Below, in pieces: positions 7,822 through 15,179 of a DNA stretch of 44,054 nucleotides. Both the position numbers and the translations under genes were made by a program. This DNA is from Sphingobium limneticum (lineage in GTDB: Bacteria; Pseudomonadota; Alphaproteobacteria; Sphingomonadales; Sphingomonadaceae): positions 1 through 44,054 of the forward strand of contig NZ_VYPZ01000029.1 in NCBI RefSeq assembly GCF_008710155.1, in the 5' to 3' direction. The notes under the pieces are model-generated. The model was not told the origin of the DNA, did not search any database, and saw nothing but the letters and a program-made list of their open reading frames with translations. Positions within the stretch are counted from its first letter, which is position 1; the number at the start of each line of letters is the position of its first letter.

Positions 7822-8910
7822 TTGGCTCAAACCTACATTGGCTATTCCCCGGACGTGGAGGTTCTCGGCGAGGACGAGGAGCGGCTGACCGCCGAGATCC
7901 TCGAGATCATGGCCACCACCAACCGGCGGGCCTTCGAGCGTCATCGCCACGCCGTGCGCGACGCCCATGCCAAAAGCCATGGGTTCCTGAAGGGCGAACT
8001 GATCGTTCACGAACTGCCCTCGCATCTGCGCCAGGGCTTGTTCGCCCGACCCGCCAACTATCCGGTGGTGATCCGCCTCTCTTCGGCGCCGGGCGACATC
8101 CACTCCGATACCATTCCCGCGCCGCGTGGCATGGCGATCAAGGTGATCGGTGTCGATGGCGAGCGGCTTCTCCCCGAAGACCAGGGCCACAACCAGGATT
8201 TCCTGCTCGTCAACATCCCGACCTTGAGCTTCGGCACGATCGGTAAATATCGCCAGCTCATCAGCCTTCTGGAGAAGAATGCCCAGAACCCGGCCTTTCT
8301 CCAGCGAGCGATGGCTGGGGTCGCGCGCGGCGTGGAGGCGGCAGTCGAAGCGGTCGGCGTCGAGCCCGGCGCCACGCTGCGCGGGCTCGCTCGCGACAAT
8401 AACCATTTGCTGGGCGAAACCTATCATTCGATGGCGGCGATCCGCTTCGGCGACCATATCGCCAAGATCAGTGCCGCGCCGTTCTCCGACAACGTCCGTG
8501 CACTGACCGGCAAGGATGTCGGCGCGGTTGAGGATTCCACCATGCGCGATCTGGTGGTTGAACATTTCCGCGAGCAAGGCGCAGAGTATCAGCTCCGTGC
8601 TCAGCTCTGTGCCGATCTCGACAGGATGCCGGTCGAGGACGCCGCCGTGCTCTGGCCGGAAGACCTTTCGCCGCACCAGCCGATCGCGACCCTGCGCATC
8701 CCGCCACAGGAGGCCTATTCGCCGGCGCGGCGCGTCTACGGCGATGATGTGCTGTCGTTCAATCCCTGGCACGGTATCCGCGATCATCAGCCACTCGGCT
8801 CGATCATGCGCGTGCGCATCGCCGCCTATGAACGATCCACCCGCTACCGCCATGAGATGAACGCCCAGCCTCGTGTCGAGCCGACAAACATCGACGCCAT
8901 CCCGGACTGA
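7822..8910 (+). CDS. Catalase-family heme protein (y4iL-like)
   Basis: 362 aa, shorter than true catalases (about 480-750). It matches the y4iL-like branch of the catalase superfamily. Landmarks include GELIVHEL with the likely distal His, VIRLSSAPGD and PRGMAIKVIGVDG. GHNQDFLLVNIPTLSF holds the Asn position, and a C-terminal FNPWHGIRDHQPLGSIMRVRIAAYERSTRYR holds the proximal R-x3-Y heme ligand motif (RIAAY). It should bind heme and act on peroxides or organic hydroperoxides; the physiological substrate of this branch is not known. The start is TTG with AAGGAG 5 nt upstream; no ATG fits. It opens a three-gene operon with an unknown protein and a DyP peroxidase, divergent from the oleate hydratase operon. 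Confidence 0.85.
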   Translation: MAQTYIGYSPDVEVLGEDEERLTAEILEIMATTNRRAFERHRHAVRDAHAKSHGFLKGELIVHELPSHLRQGLFARPANYPVVIRLSSAPGDIHSDTIPAPRGMAIKVIGVDGERLLPEDQGHNQDFLLVNIPTLSFGTIGKYRQLISLLEKNAQNPAFLQRAMAGVARGVEAAVEAVGVEPGATLRGLARDNNHLLGETYHSMAAIRFGDHIAKISAAPFSDNVRALTGKDVGAVEDSTMRDLVVEHFREQGAEYQLRAQLCADLDRMPVEDAAVLWPEDLSPHQPIATLRIPPQEAYSPARRVYGDDVLSFNPWHGIRDHQPLGSIMRVRIAAYERSTRYRHEMNAQPRVEPTNIDAIPD

Positions 8911-8950
8911 CGCACCGATCGTCACACGCAATCACGAAAGGAGGCCAGCC

Positions 8951-9562
8951 ATGGCCGAAACCGAAGACACCCCGCAGATCGACGAAACCCGCCTTCAAGC
9001 CATCCGGCGGCGGATCGAGGAAGTGGCCGGCGACGCGCCGCAGCTCGCCAAGCTCGCCCTTGAGCAGATGGTGACGAAGCACAATCCCGACCTCAAGGGC
9101 ACGGCGGGCTCGGCTGGCCGTGTCGGCGCCCAGTCCGGCAATGTCTCCGAGCTCACAGCCATCGCAAACTTGAAGCCAGGCGGCGCGGACCGGCTGAAAC
9201 GCATCTTCGGGCTGGTGAACGGCAATTTCGATGGCGCGCAGAAGGTCGGCACGCTCCACAATATGCGGTTCGTGTTCTTCGACAACGACACACGAATCCT
9301 GTTCGCCACCGCCTATGACGGCGACTGGGACACCTATATCAACGACTTCGCCACCAAGATCCCCGACCTGATGGACCTGCTTTTCGCTTCGGTCGAAGGT
9401 TGGCCTGGCATCGCAAGCCCCAAGGTCAAGGATTTCATCGCCGAGCATCAGATCACCGCTGCCGGCTGGTTCGTCGCCAACCCGCAGGTGACCGTCGTCG
9501 ACGTGCGCCGCCTTCAGCGGATGGAACATGCCGTCAACGAATTCCTGGACAAGGTGGGCTGA
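8951..9562 (+). CDS. Conserved hypothetical protein between two heme peroxidase genes
   Basis: 203 aa, not confidently assigned. The start is ATG 8951 with AAGGAGG 9 nt upstream. An N-terminal helix (residues 10-45) is followed by a segment starting ELTAIANLKPGGADRLKRIF (about 66-85). After that comes a beta-rich stretch (MRFVFFDNDTRILFATAYDGDWDTYINDF) whose beta-alpha-beta pattern looks like a dimeric alpha/beta-barrel (ferredoxin-like) domain, the same general fold as DyP peroxidase halves. No signal peptide, membrane segment or cysteine motif was seen. It lies 40 bp after the catalase-family gene and 3 bp before the DyP gene, so it is probably a partner or accessory of the peroxidases. That role is inference from position only. 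Confidence 0.7.
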   Translation: MAETEDTPQIDETRLQAIRRRIEEVAGDAPQLAKLALEQMVTKHNPDLKGTAGSAGRVGAQSGNVSELTAIANLKPGGADRLKRIFGLVNGNFDGAQKVGTLHNMRFVFFDNDTRILFATAYDGDWDTYINDFATKIPDLMDLLFASVEGWPGIASPKVKDFIAEHQITAAGWFVANPQVTVVDVRRLQRMEHAVNEFLDKVG

Positions 9563-9565
9563 GCC

Positions 9566-10933
9566 ATGGCGATCCTTCAGAAACTGAAAGAGCGCTTCCG
9601 GCGCGACAGCGTTACGCTCGATCTGCACGACATTCAGGCGCTGATCCTGCGAAGCCGGCCCGAGCCTTATGTCGGTATCCACGCCATGCTCCATTTCGAC
9701 GAGGCGGAGGGCGCGCGCGATCTTCTCGGCCGGCTCGCGCCCCATATCGCATCTGCCGACAACTGGAGCGAGGATCTTGATTTCTGGATCGGGGCCGCAC
9801 TCAGCTTCGAGGGGCTGAAGGCGCTCGGCGTTCCCGAAGCGCAGCTCAAGACATTCCCGCTCCCCTTCCAGCAGGGCATGGCCGCACGCGCGGAGCAGCT
9901 TCGCGACTTCGGACCCAACGCGCCGGAAAACTGGGAAGACGTGTTCAAGCCGGGCAACTGCCATCTCGCGCTGACCATCTACGCGGTCGACGATGATGCG
10001 CTCGACAAGGCGCTGGCGACGGCGCGCACCGAACTCGACCGGAGCAGCGGCGTCACCTTGCTCGGCGAGCATCGCTTCGGCGCGCCGGACGGCGCGAAAA
10101 ACCCGTTCGGTTTCCGGGATTCGATCTCCCAGCCCGCCGTCGAAGGTAGCGGCGTCGATCCGCTGCCGGGCGAGGAGCGCCCGATCAAGGCGGGCGAGTT
10201 CATTCTTGGATATGAAAGCGAGAACGGCCAACCGCTTGGCATGCCCGAGCCCGCCGGGCTGGGCAAGAACGGCACCTTCGTCGTTATGCGCAAGTACAAC
10301 AGCCGGGTCGGCTGTTTTAACGCCTTCCTCAAGGCGCATGGCGAGACGCCGGAGGAACGCGAGCTATTAGCCGCCAAGATGTTCGGTCGCTGGCGGTCAG
10401 GCGCGCCCTTGACGCTGTCGCCCGATCACGACGATCCCGACCTCGGCGCCGACCCGCAGCGCAACAACGACTTTAGCTTCAAGGATGACCCCAAAGGTCG
10501 CGTTGTGCCGCTTGGCTGCCATATGCGCCGGCTCAATCCCCGCGACTCCGAGTTGACGCTGCTCACCGACGTCAACATCCACAGGATCATCCGTCGTTCC
10601 TCGACCTTCGGGCCGGTCTATTCCGAGGATGTCACGCCGCAGGACGATAAGAAAGGCGATCGCGGCCTGTTCTTCATCTTCATCAGCGCGCGTGCCTATG
10701 ACACGATCGAGTTCATGCAGCAGGAATGGATCAATCGCGGGAATTTCGTCGACCTTGGCGAAGAGCGCGATCCAATCGTTGGTCTGCATGAGGAGGACGG
10801 CCGGTTCACGATCCCGCAGGCGCCTGCGCGCAAGCGCATCGACGGTGTGCAGACCTTCAATGTCATGAAGGGAGGCGAATATCTGTTCATGCCAAGCCTA
10901 TCGGCGCTTAAGTGGTTGGCAGAACGACGCTAA
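9566..10933 (+). CDS. DyP-type heme peroxidase
   Basis: 455 aa. The two DyP halves are recognisable. The distal loop NPFGFRDSISQP (180-190) corresponds to the GXXDG motif with the catalytic Asp (D185), but the last Gly is Ser. The proximal heme ligand is in LGCHMRRLNPRD (His319). HRIIRRSSTFGP near 337-348 supplies the distal Arg, and GLFFIFISARAYDTIEFMQQEWIN is a family block. It oxidises aromatic substrates with H2O2. The length is typical of the longer, fungal-like/class D-C forms. No Tat or Sec signal is visible, so it is probably cytoplasmic. It is the last gene of the catalase-like/unknown/DyP operon. Confidence 0.9.
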   Translation: MAILQKLKERFRRDSVTLDLHDIQALILRSRPEPYVGIHAMLHFDEAEGARDLLGRLAPHIASADNWSEDLDFWIGAALSFEGLKALGVPEAQLKTFPLPFQQGMAARAEQLRDFGPNAPENWEDVFKPGNCHLALTIYAVDDDALDKALATARTELDRSSGVTLLGEHRFGAPDGAKNPFGFRDSISQPAVEGSGVDPLPGEERPIKAGEFILGYESENGQPLGMPEPAGLGKNGTFVVMRKYNSRVGCFNAFLKAHGETPEERELLAAKMFGRWRSGAPLTLSPDHDDPDLGADPQRNNDFSFKDDPKGRVVPLGCHMRRLNPRDSELTLLTDVNIHRIIRRSSTFGPVYSEDVTPQDDKKGDRGLFFIFISARAYDTIEFMQQEWINRGNFVDLGEERDPIVGLHEEDGRFTIPQAPARKRIDGVQTFNVMKGGEYLFMPSLSALKWLAERR

Positions 10934-11015
10934 AGCTATTCACCTGATTGTCGGTTGAGATTTGAAGTGTGCAGAGTGACCCGGAAAGTGCGGGGCTGTG
11001 CGGAAGGTTAAGTGA

Positions 11016-12215
11016 GTGGGAGTTGAGTTTCGGCAAGGCTGGGGATGGTTGGTCCTTGTGGCGCTTACGATTTCGACGACCGGCGATGAAATCACGTTGC
11101 TGACGTTGATGTTCCGCACTGCCGAGAACGCATCCGGCTATGCGGTGCCGACGCTGCTGACCGCGGAGCTGCTACCCGGTCTGATCGCCGCACCCTGGGC
11201 GGGCCGCTTGATCGACCGCCGGGAGGCGGCCCGCATTCTGGTCATGGTGTCAGTTCTGCAAGCGGGCGTGATAGCATTTATCGCCTATTATCCCATGTTC
11301 ACGCTCGCCGGGGCCGCGCTGTTGAGCGTGCTGTTCACGATCAGCAGCGCCGCAACATTCGCGTTGATTCCAGTGCTGGCGAGCGGCTTGGAATGACCTC
11401 GCACTCGCCAATTCCCTTATGGAAATGGTTCGCAGCCTTGGAATGCTCGCTGGTCCAGTCGCTGGGGGCGTACTGGTGGGATGGATCGGATCGCGCAATG
11501 CGCTTTTAGCCGATGCCGCCAGTTTTGCCCTTTTGGCCCTCGTCGTGATGGCGAGCAGGCTTCGCCGCAAGCCACAACGGGACGATCAGGAGGAAGAGAC
11601 CCTGTTCGCGGACTACCTGCCGCTGCTCCGCAATCGGCGGTTGATGGTGGTTACGGGTGCGCTCAGCCTCGAAGTGTTTGCGACCGCCATAGCCGACGTT
11701 GCTTTCGTGTTTCTCGTGATGGTGACGCTGGGAGCGGGCCGACCGCGTTTGGAATGCTGACGGCACTATGGGCGGTTGGGATGTTGATCGGCGCTGGGCT
11801 GGCCGAAAGGGTTATTGGCCATAGGGTCGGACTGGAGGCGTTCGGCACGGCCGCTGTCATGGGCGCGACCATGCTGTGGATCGGCCTTGCGCCGATCGGG
11901 CTGGCAATCGTTGCCGTCGCCTTCATCCTAGGCGGCGGCGCAAACAGCATCCACAACGTCGCTGTCCGAACCTTGTTCCAGTCAGAATGCCCGCCCGCCG
12001 ATCATGGCAAGGTCGCCGCGATCTATGGTGCGGTGACACGCACCGCCGTAATCGGCGGCTATGTTGCTGGCGGCTTCTTTTTTGTGCCGAATGATGCGCC
12101 AACCGCCTATCTCGTGGGCGGCCTGCTGGGCGTTGTCGCGGGCTTAGTCGGATGGCGGATATTCAATCGTAGATGGAGCGCAGCACCAATCAAAGCATCG
12201 ACGCGCCAAGATTGA
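11016..12215 (+). pseudogene. MFS efflux transporter with two compensating frameshifts
   Basis: One major-facilitator gene of about 400 codons is spread over frames. The N-part (11016 to about 11394, GTG start, GGAAGG 8 nt upstream) includes AAPWAGRLIDRREAARI (motif A). The middle (about 11396-11745) has NSLMEMVRSLGMLAGPVAGG, and the C-part (about 11745-12215) has GMLTALWAVGMLIGAGL. An extra base in cttggaaTgacctc near 11395 and a missing base in gcgggccgaccgcg near 11740 cause the shifts, and the second restores the first frame. Such MFS proteins (MdfA/enterobactin-exporter-like) pump small molecules across the inner membrane. Either the gene is dead or the assembly has two indel errors, because the protein sequence is otherwise well preserved. 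Confidence 0.8.
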
Positions 12216-12326
12216 CCTGATTGTCGTGCCCCTCCGCTAACGGCTATACCAATCAGGTGGCGTGATTGAGGCGCGGTGCGGAACGGACACGATAGCGACG
12301 CCCTAATGATGTAAGGCAGAAAATAT

Positions 12327-12860
12327 ATGACCTTTCAGTTTGATCCATCATTCGATGCAGAATCACTCCACATGCCGGGAGATTCTTTGATCGAATTAGA
12401 CCAGATAGAGAGTTCATTAAGAATATTGCTGCCGTCTGAGCTTCGTGATTTATTTATTGAATTCGGATCAGCGATAGTTTTCAATAAGGATGTTGAATTT
12501 CCTGCGGAAAAATGCGCCTATTCCGATGATTCAGGAAGAATTGGCGTTTCAGTTATATATGGCCCTGTTGGCGGAAGCTTAGGAATAATTCTCATAAACT
12601 AACAATTATCCATGCAGATTCCAAAAATATCTGTGGTTTTTGCGGAAATCGGTCTGGGTAATATGCTGTTAATTGACAGAATTGATGGAAAGATATCCGT
12701 ATGGCTGCACGATGAAGCTCTGCCTTCTAGGGCGATAACCCCCGTATACGACAGCTTTCATGACTTTATCGATGCACTGGTAGCCTTCGATCCTCCTCCC
12801 CTGCCCAGTTTAAAGGAATTGGGATTGGACTTGAAAGCGATGGGGATAGAAGAGGAGTAG
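12327..12860 (+). pseudogene. SMI1/KNR4-family protein split by an in-frame stop
   Basis: Two frames, 12327-12602 and 12612-12860, lie in the same phase and are separated by a single TAA. Together they give about 175 aa with the SMI1/KNR4 pattern. This includes IESSLRILLPSELRDLFIEFGS near the start, YGPVGGSLGIIL in the middle, and GLGNMLLIDRIDGKISVWLHDEA plus VYDSFHDFIDALV at the end. SMI1/KNR4 proteins are commonly immunity proteins of contact-dependent or polymorphic toxin systems. The stretch is visibly AT-rich against the GC-rich surroundings, so it was acquired. No toxin gene is next to it, and an IS5-type element begins 4 bases after its stop. Either a nonsense mutation has killed it or both halves are remnants. 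Confidence 0.7.
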
Positions 12861-12880
12861 CTAGGCTCAGGACTCACTGA

Positions 12881-13310
12881 TCAAAGCCAGAAGATGACGG
12901 TGGCAGCGAGGGCGATGGCCGAGAAGAAGGCGTTGGGGCATCGGTCGTAGCGCGTCGCGACCCGTCGCCAGTCTTTGAGGCGGCCGAACATGATCTCGAT
13001 GCGGTTGCGCCGTTTGTAGCGGCGCTTGTCGTGTTTGACGGCCTTGTTCCGGGATTTGCGACCGGGGATGCAGGGGGTGATGCCCTTTTCCTGCAAAGCA
13101 TCGCGGAACCAGTCGGCATCGTAGCCGCGATCAGCGAGCAACCATTGGGCTTTGGGAAGTTCGTCCAACAGGGCAGCGGCACCGATATAATCGCTGACCT
13201 GCCCTGCGGTCATGAAGAGATCGGACGGCCGTTCGCATCGGTAACGGCATGGAGCTTGGTGTTCATACCGCCTTTCGTGCGCCCGATCAGGCGTCCCGCG
13301 CCCCCTTTTT
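12881..13310 (-). pseudogene. IS5/IS427 transposase OrfB, frameshifted
   Basis: After the -1 slip, the second frame reads GRLIGRTKGGMNTKLHAVTDANGRPISS and then hits TGA at 13210-13212. The remainder continues in a different frame from 13213 (MTAGQVSDYIGAAALLDELPKAQW). It includes LADRGYDADWF (second Asp) and RNRIEIMFGRLKDWRRVATRYDR (catalytic Glu). In intact relatives these pieces form one frame around RP(L/I)SFF(M/I)TAGQ, so a small deletion in atctcttcatg (about 13210-13222) has broken the gene. Confidence 0.78.
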
Positions 13311-13643
13311 TACCGCCAGGCTCGATGCCGTGCGGTGGGCCTTGAGATAGGTTGCGTCGATCATAACCGTCCTGCGTTCGGAAGACTGAGGCACTGCCAG
13401 ACCTTCCATCATCCGAAGGAAAACGCCCTTGTCACCCCACCGCTTCCAGCGGTTGTAAAGCGTCTTGTGCGGCCCATAGTCCTTTGGTGCATCCCGCCAG
13501 CGCAACCCATTCCTGTTGACGAAAATGATCCCGCTCAACACCCGGCGATCGTCGACACGCGGTTTGCCATGGCTCTTGGGAAAGTAGGGCTCAAGCCGAG
13601 CCATCTGCTCGTCCGTGAGCCAATACAGGTCGCTCATCTTCAA
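13287..13643 (-). CDS. IS5/IS427 transposase OrfA
   Basis: 118 aa, the N-terminal half of a DDE transposase of the IS427 group. LTDEQMARLEPYFPKSHGKPRVDDRRVLSGI is followed by FVNRNGLRWRDAPKDYGPHKTLYNRWKRW, and VMIDATYLKAHRTAS supplies the first catalytic Asp. The frame ends at KKGARDA-stop. Just before, at 13305-13311 on the minus strand, lies AAAAAAG, the usual slippery heptamer that lets ribosomes shift -1 into OrfB (GGAGRLIGRTKGGMNTKLHAV). Start ATG 13643. Confidence 0.88.
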   Translation of the reverse strand: MKMSDLYWLTDEQMARLEPYFPKSHGKPRVDDRRVLSGIIFVNRNGLRWRDAPKDYGPHKTLYNRWKRWGDKGVFLRMMEGLAVPQSSERRTVMIDATYLKAHRTASSLAVKKGARDA

Positions 13644-13759
13644 TCTCCTCGCGGAGCCTGAATCAGATCGAGCCGGTTATATCAATGGGTCCTGACCCTA
13701 GAGGTTACGGTTCGGCGCTGACGGAAACCACACGATAACCGATAGCCTAACTATCTAAA

Positions 13760-14095
13760 TTAACGTGGCTTTTCCTGCCTTCTGGCGGTCGCCAGCATCT
13801 CACGGCGAAGTATGGCGTTCATGCGGGCTTGGTAGCCCTTACCCTGCGATTTGAGCCAGGCGAGCACATCAGCATCAAGGCGTGCCGTCACCTGCTGCTT
13901 GATGGGCTTATAGAAGCGCCCACGCTGCCCGTTCCGCCAGAAATCCTCTGTCAGCGCCGGAGAGTCGCTATAGTCGATCCCGCTATCCGGCATCGCCTGC
14001 AGGGCATCCAGTTCGGCCTGTTGCGCTTCGGTCAACGGCGGCAGATTGTCCGGATCGAGTTGGAAACGGACGGTATCAGCGTCTTTCTTCTTCAT
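13760..14095 (-). CDS. brnA: BrnA-family antitoxin
   Basis: 111 aa with ATG 14095. The C-terminal region (PIKQQVTARLDADVLAWLKSQGKGYQARMNAILRREML) is the ribbon-helix-helix-type DNA-binding domain of BrnA antitoxins. The acidic middle (SDSPALTEDFWRNGQRGRFY) is the usual toxin-binding arm. It overlaps the 3' end of the toxin gene upstream by 20 bp, so both are on one mRNA in the normal order toxin then antitoxin. It neutralises BrnT and, with it, probably represses the operon. Confidence 0.88.
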   Translation of the reverse strand: MKKKDADTVRFQLDPDNLPPLTEAQQAELDALQAMPDSGIDYSDSPALTEDFWRNGQRGRFYKPIKQQVTARLDADVLAWLKSQGKGYQARMNAILRREMLATARRQEKPR

Positions 14096-14384
14096 AACGT
14101 CGCCTTTCCGTTCGATCGGCCTTTCGAGCCGAAATGATATGAATGATCTCCACATACTCGCCGTCATCGTCTTGCTCGACGACAGTGTGGGCCACGAGGA
14201 GGAGCAGATGCCCTTCCACGAGGCCCAAGGTTTGCCATCGTCGCTCGCCACCTTCGATCCGATCCTGATCGCTCAGCGCGAAAGGATCTGTGAACGCACG
14301 AGTAGCGATCGCAAAGCTGACGCCGTGCTTCTTCAGATTGCTCTCGGCTTTGGCCGGGTGCCAGGAGAAGCGCATGGATGGCAT
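14076..14384 (-). CDS. brnT: BrnT-family ribonuclease toxin
   Basis: 102 aa. The BrnT signature is plain: FSWHPAKAESNLKKHGVSFAIATRAFTDPFAL at the start, then EGHLLLLVAHTV, and IIHIISARKADRTERRRYEE at the end. This is a RelE-like fold that cleaves RNA and slows growth until bound by BrnA. The pair sits between an IS5-type element and a resolvase tail, a usual setting for type II toxin-antitoxin cassettes carried by mobile DNA. Both genes appear intact. Confidence 0.9.
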   Translation of the reverse strand: MPSMRFSWHPAKAESNLKKHGVSFAIATRAFTDPFALSDQDRIEGGERRWQTLGLVEGHLLLLVAHTVVEQDDDGEYVEIIHIISARKADRTERRRYEEERR

Positions 14385-14411
14385 TACGGAAATATAATTA
14401 TGTTTTTGTCG

Positions 14412-14612
14412 TTACGCAAGGCGCGGCGGTTTGAGCCATCCGGCCCGCGCGAGCGTATCTGCGAGGGTCGATCGGGGCACGTTGAACGTGCGGCTGATCG
14501 ACGACTTGCTAGCGCCACCGGCAAGGGCGGCGGTGATCTGATCGAGCTTTTCCGCATCGATCGTTCGCGGGCGGCCACCGTAGCGCCCGCGCCGTCTGGC
14601 GGCCGCAAGGCC
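14412..14612 (-). pseudogene. Tn3-type resolvase/invertase, C-terminal helix-turn-helix fragment
   Basis: From about 14612 the frame reads GLAAARRRGRYGGRPRTIDAEKLDQITAALAGGASKSSISRTFNVPRSTLADTLARAGW. This is the C-terminal DNA-binding HTH of a serine resolvase/DNA invertase. The catalytic N-terminal domain is absent; the 25 residues upstream in the same frame are not resolvase. The tail aligns well, but not identically, with the resolvase remnant at 43124-43555. It therefore marks a separate transposon scar rather than a duplicated one. Confidence 0.75.
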
Positions 14613-14765
14613 CGTCGCCGAATTGATCCCGTGGCGGCTGCACACATCGCTGTCGCCATGCCCGCTTCCTGCTCCGCGCCTCTTCAATTTATCGTAGAAG
14701 CTTTTGATGTGTCTTATTAAAATCCTTGGCTTGCCGCTCTCGGTCAGACGATGATTGGACGGATT

Positions 14766-15173
14766 TCAGTTCACTTTCGTCCATATCTGCGATTTGCACA
14801 TGATCCGCCCTGTCAGGCACCCCTTTCCCTCCATCCGCCGATCGTCGAGCGTGGTGATTGTTCCAGAGAAGGTTTGGCCGATGTCGGGTACAAAAACACT
14901 GCCGCGCCACACGCCCTTCTTTTCAGGAACAAAATCGCGAAACAGGATCAGACCTACCAGATCGTTTGTCCCGCCGCGCCGCGCATCCGCCTTGGCTTTG
15001 TCACTTGCCCAGACCACGACCCCGCACATTCTGCTTCCGCACGGCTGGGCTCGCACATGTACGCTGTCCTGCGGATTCTTCCACACTCCGAAAGAAGCGC
15101 GCTGTGCCTCGACGGACGCAGATGCTGCAAGTAGCAGCATGGCTGCCAATACGAAACTGAACCTCATCGCCAT
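14766..15173 (-). CDS. DUF2147 family exported protein
   Basis: 135 aa with a Sec signal peptide (MAMRFSFVLAAMLLLAASASVEA, cleavage near 23). DUF2147 features follow: FGVWKNPQDSVHVRAQPCGSRMCGVVVWAS, FVPEKKGVWRGSVFVPDIGQTFSGTITTLD, and the closing GCLTGRIMCKSQIWTKV. Cys pairs suggest a periplasmic beta-rich protein. The function of the family is not established. The start may be ATG 15173 or ATG 15167, since GAGG precedes both. It begins 6 bp after the GMC oxidoreductase stop, so it belongs to that operon. A second DUF2147 gene is at 37802. Confidence 0.85.
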   Translation of the reverse strand: MAMRFSFVLAAMLLLAASASVEAQRASFGVWKNPQDSVHVRAQPCGSRMCGVVVWASDKAKADARRGGTNDLVGLILFRDFVPEKKGVWRGSVFVPDIGQTFSGTITTLDDRRMEGKGCLTGRIMCKSQIWTKVN

Positions 15174-15179
15174 TCTTCC

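Larger units (their letters stand above)
12865..13697 (-). mobile_element. IS5-family (IS427-type) insertion sequence, defective copy
   Basis: This 833-bp element is bounded by imperfect inverted repeats: left GCTCAGGACTCACTGAT, right (reverse complement) GGTCAGGACCCATTGAT. Both ends are flanked by CTAG (12861-12864 and 13698-13701), fitting a CTAG target. It holds two overlapping transposase frames with an A6G slippery site. The second frame carries an additional genuine frameshift near 13213, so this copy should not transpose on its own. It inserted directly after the SMI1/KNR4 remnant. Confidence 0.88.

Noticed and set aside
8804..10339. 511-codon open frame on the minus strand across the peroxidase operon
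   Set aside because: Antisense shadow of well-supported plus-strand genes. It is rich in Arg/Glu/Gly without family motifs, as expected of GC-rich coding complements.
14756..14783. TGGACG...CGTCCA repeat at the end of the first DUF2147 gene
   Set aside because: Six-bp arms around a 16-nt loop overlapping the stop codon are too weak to call a terminator.
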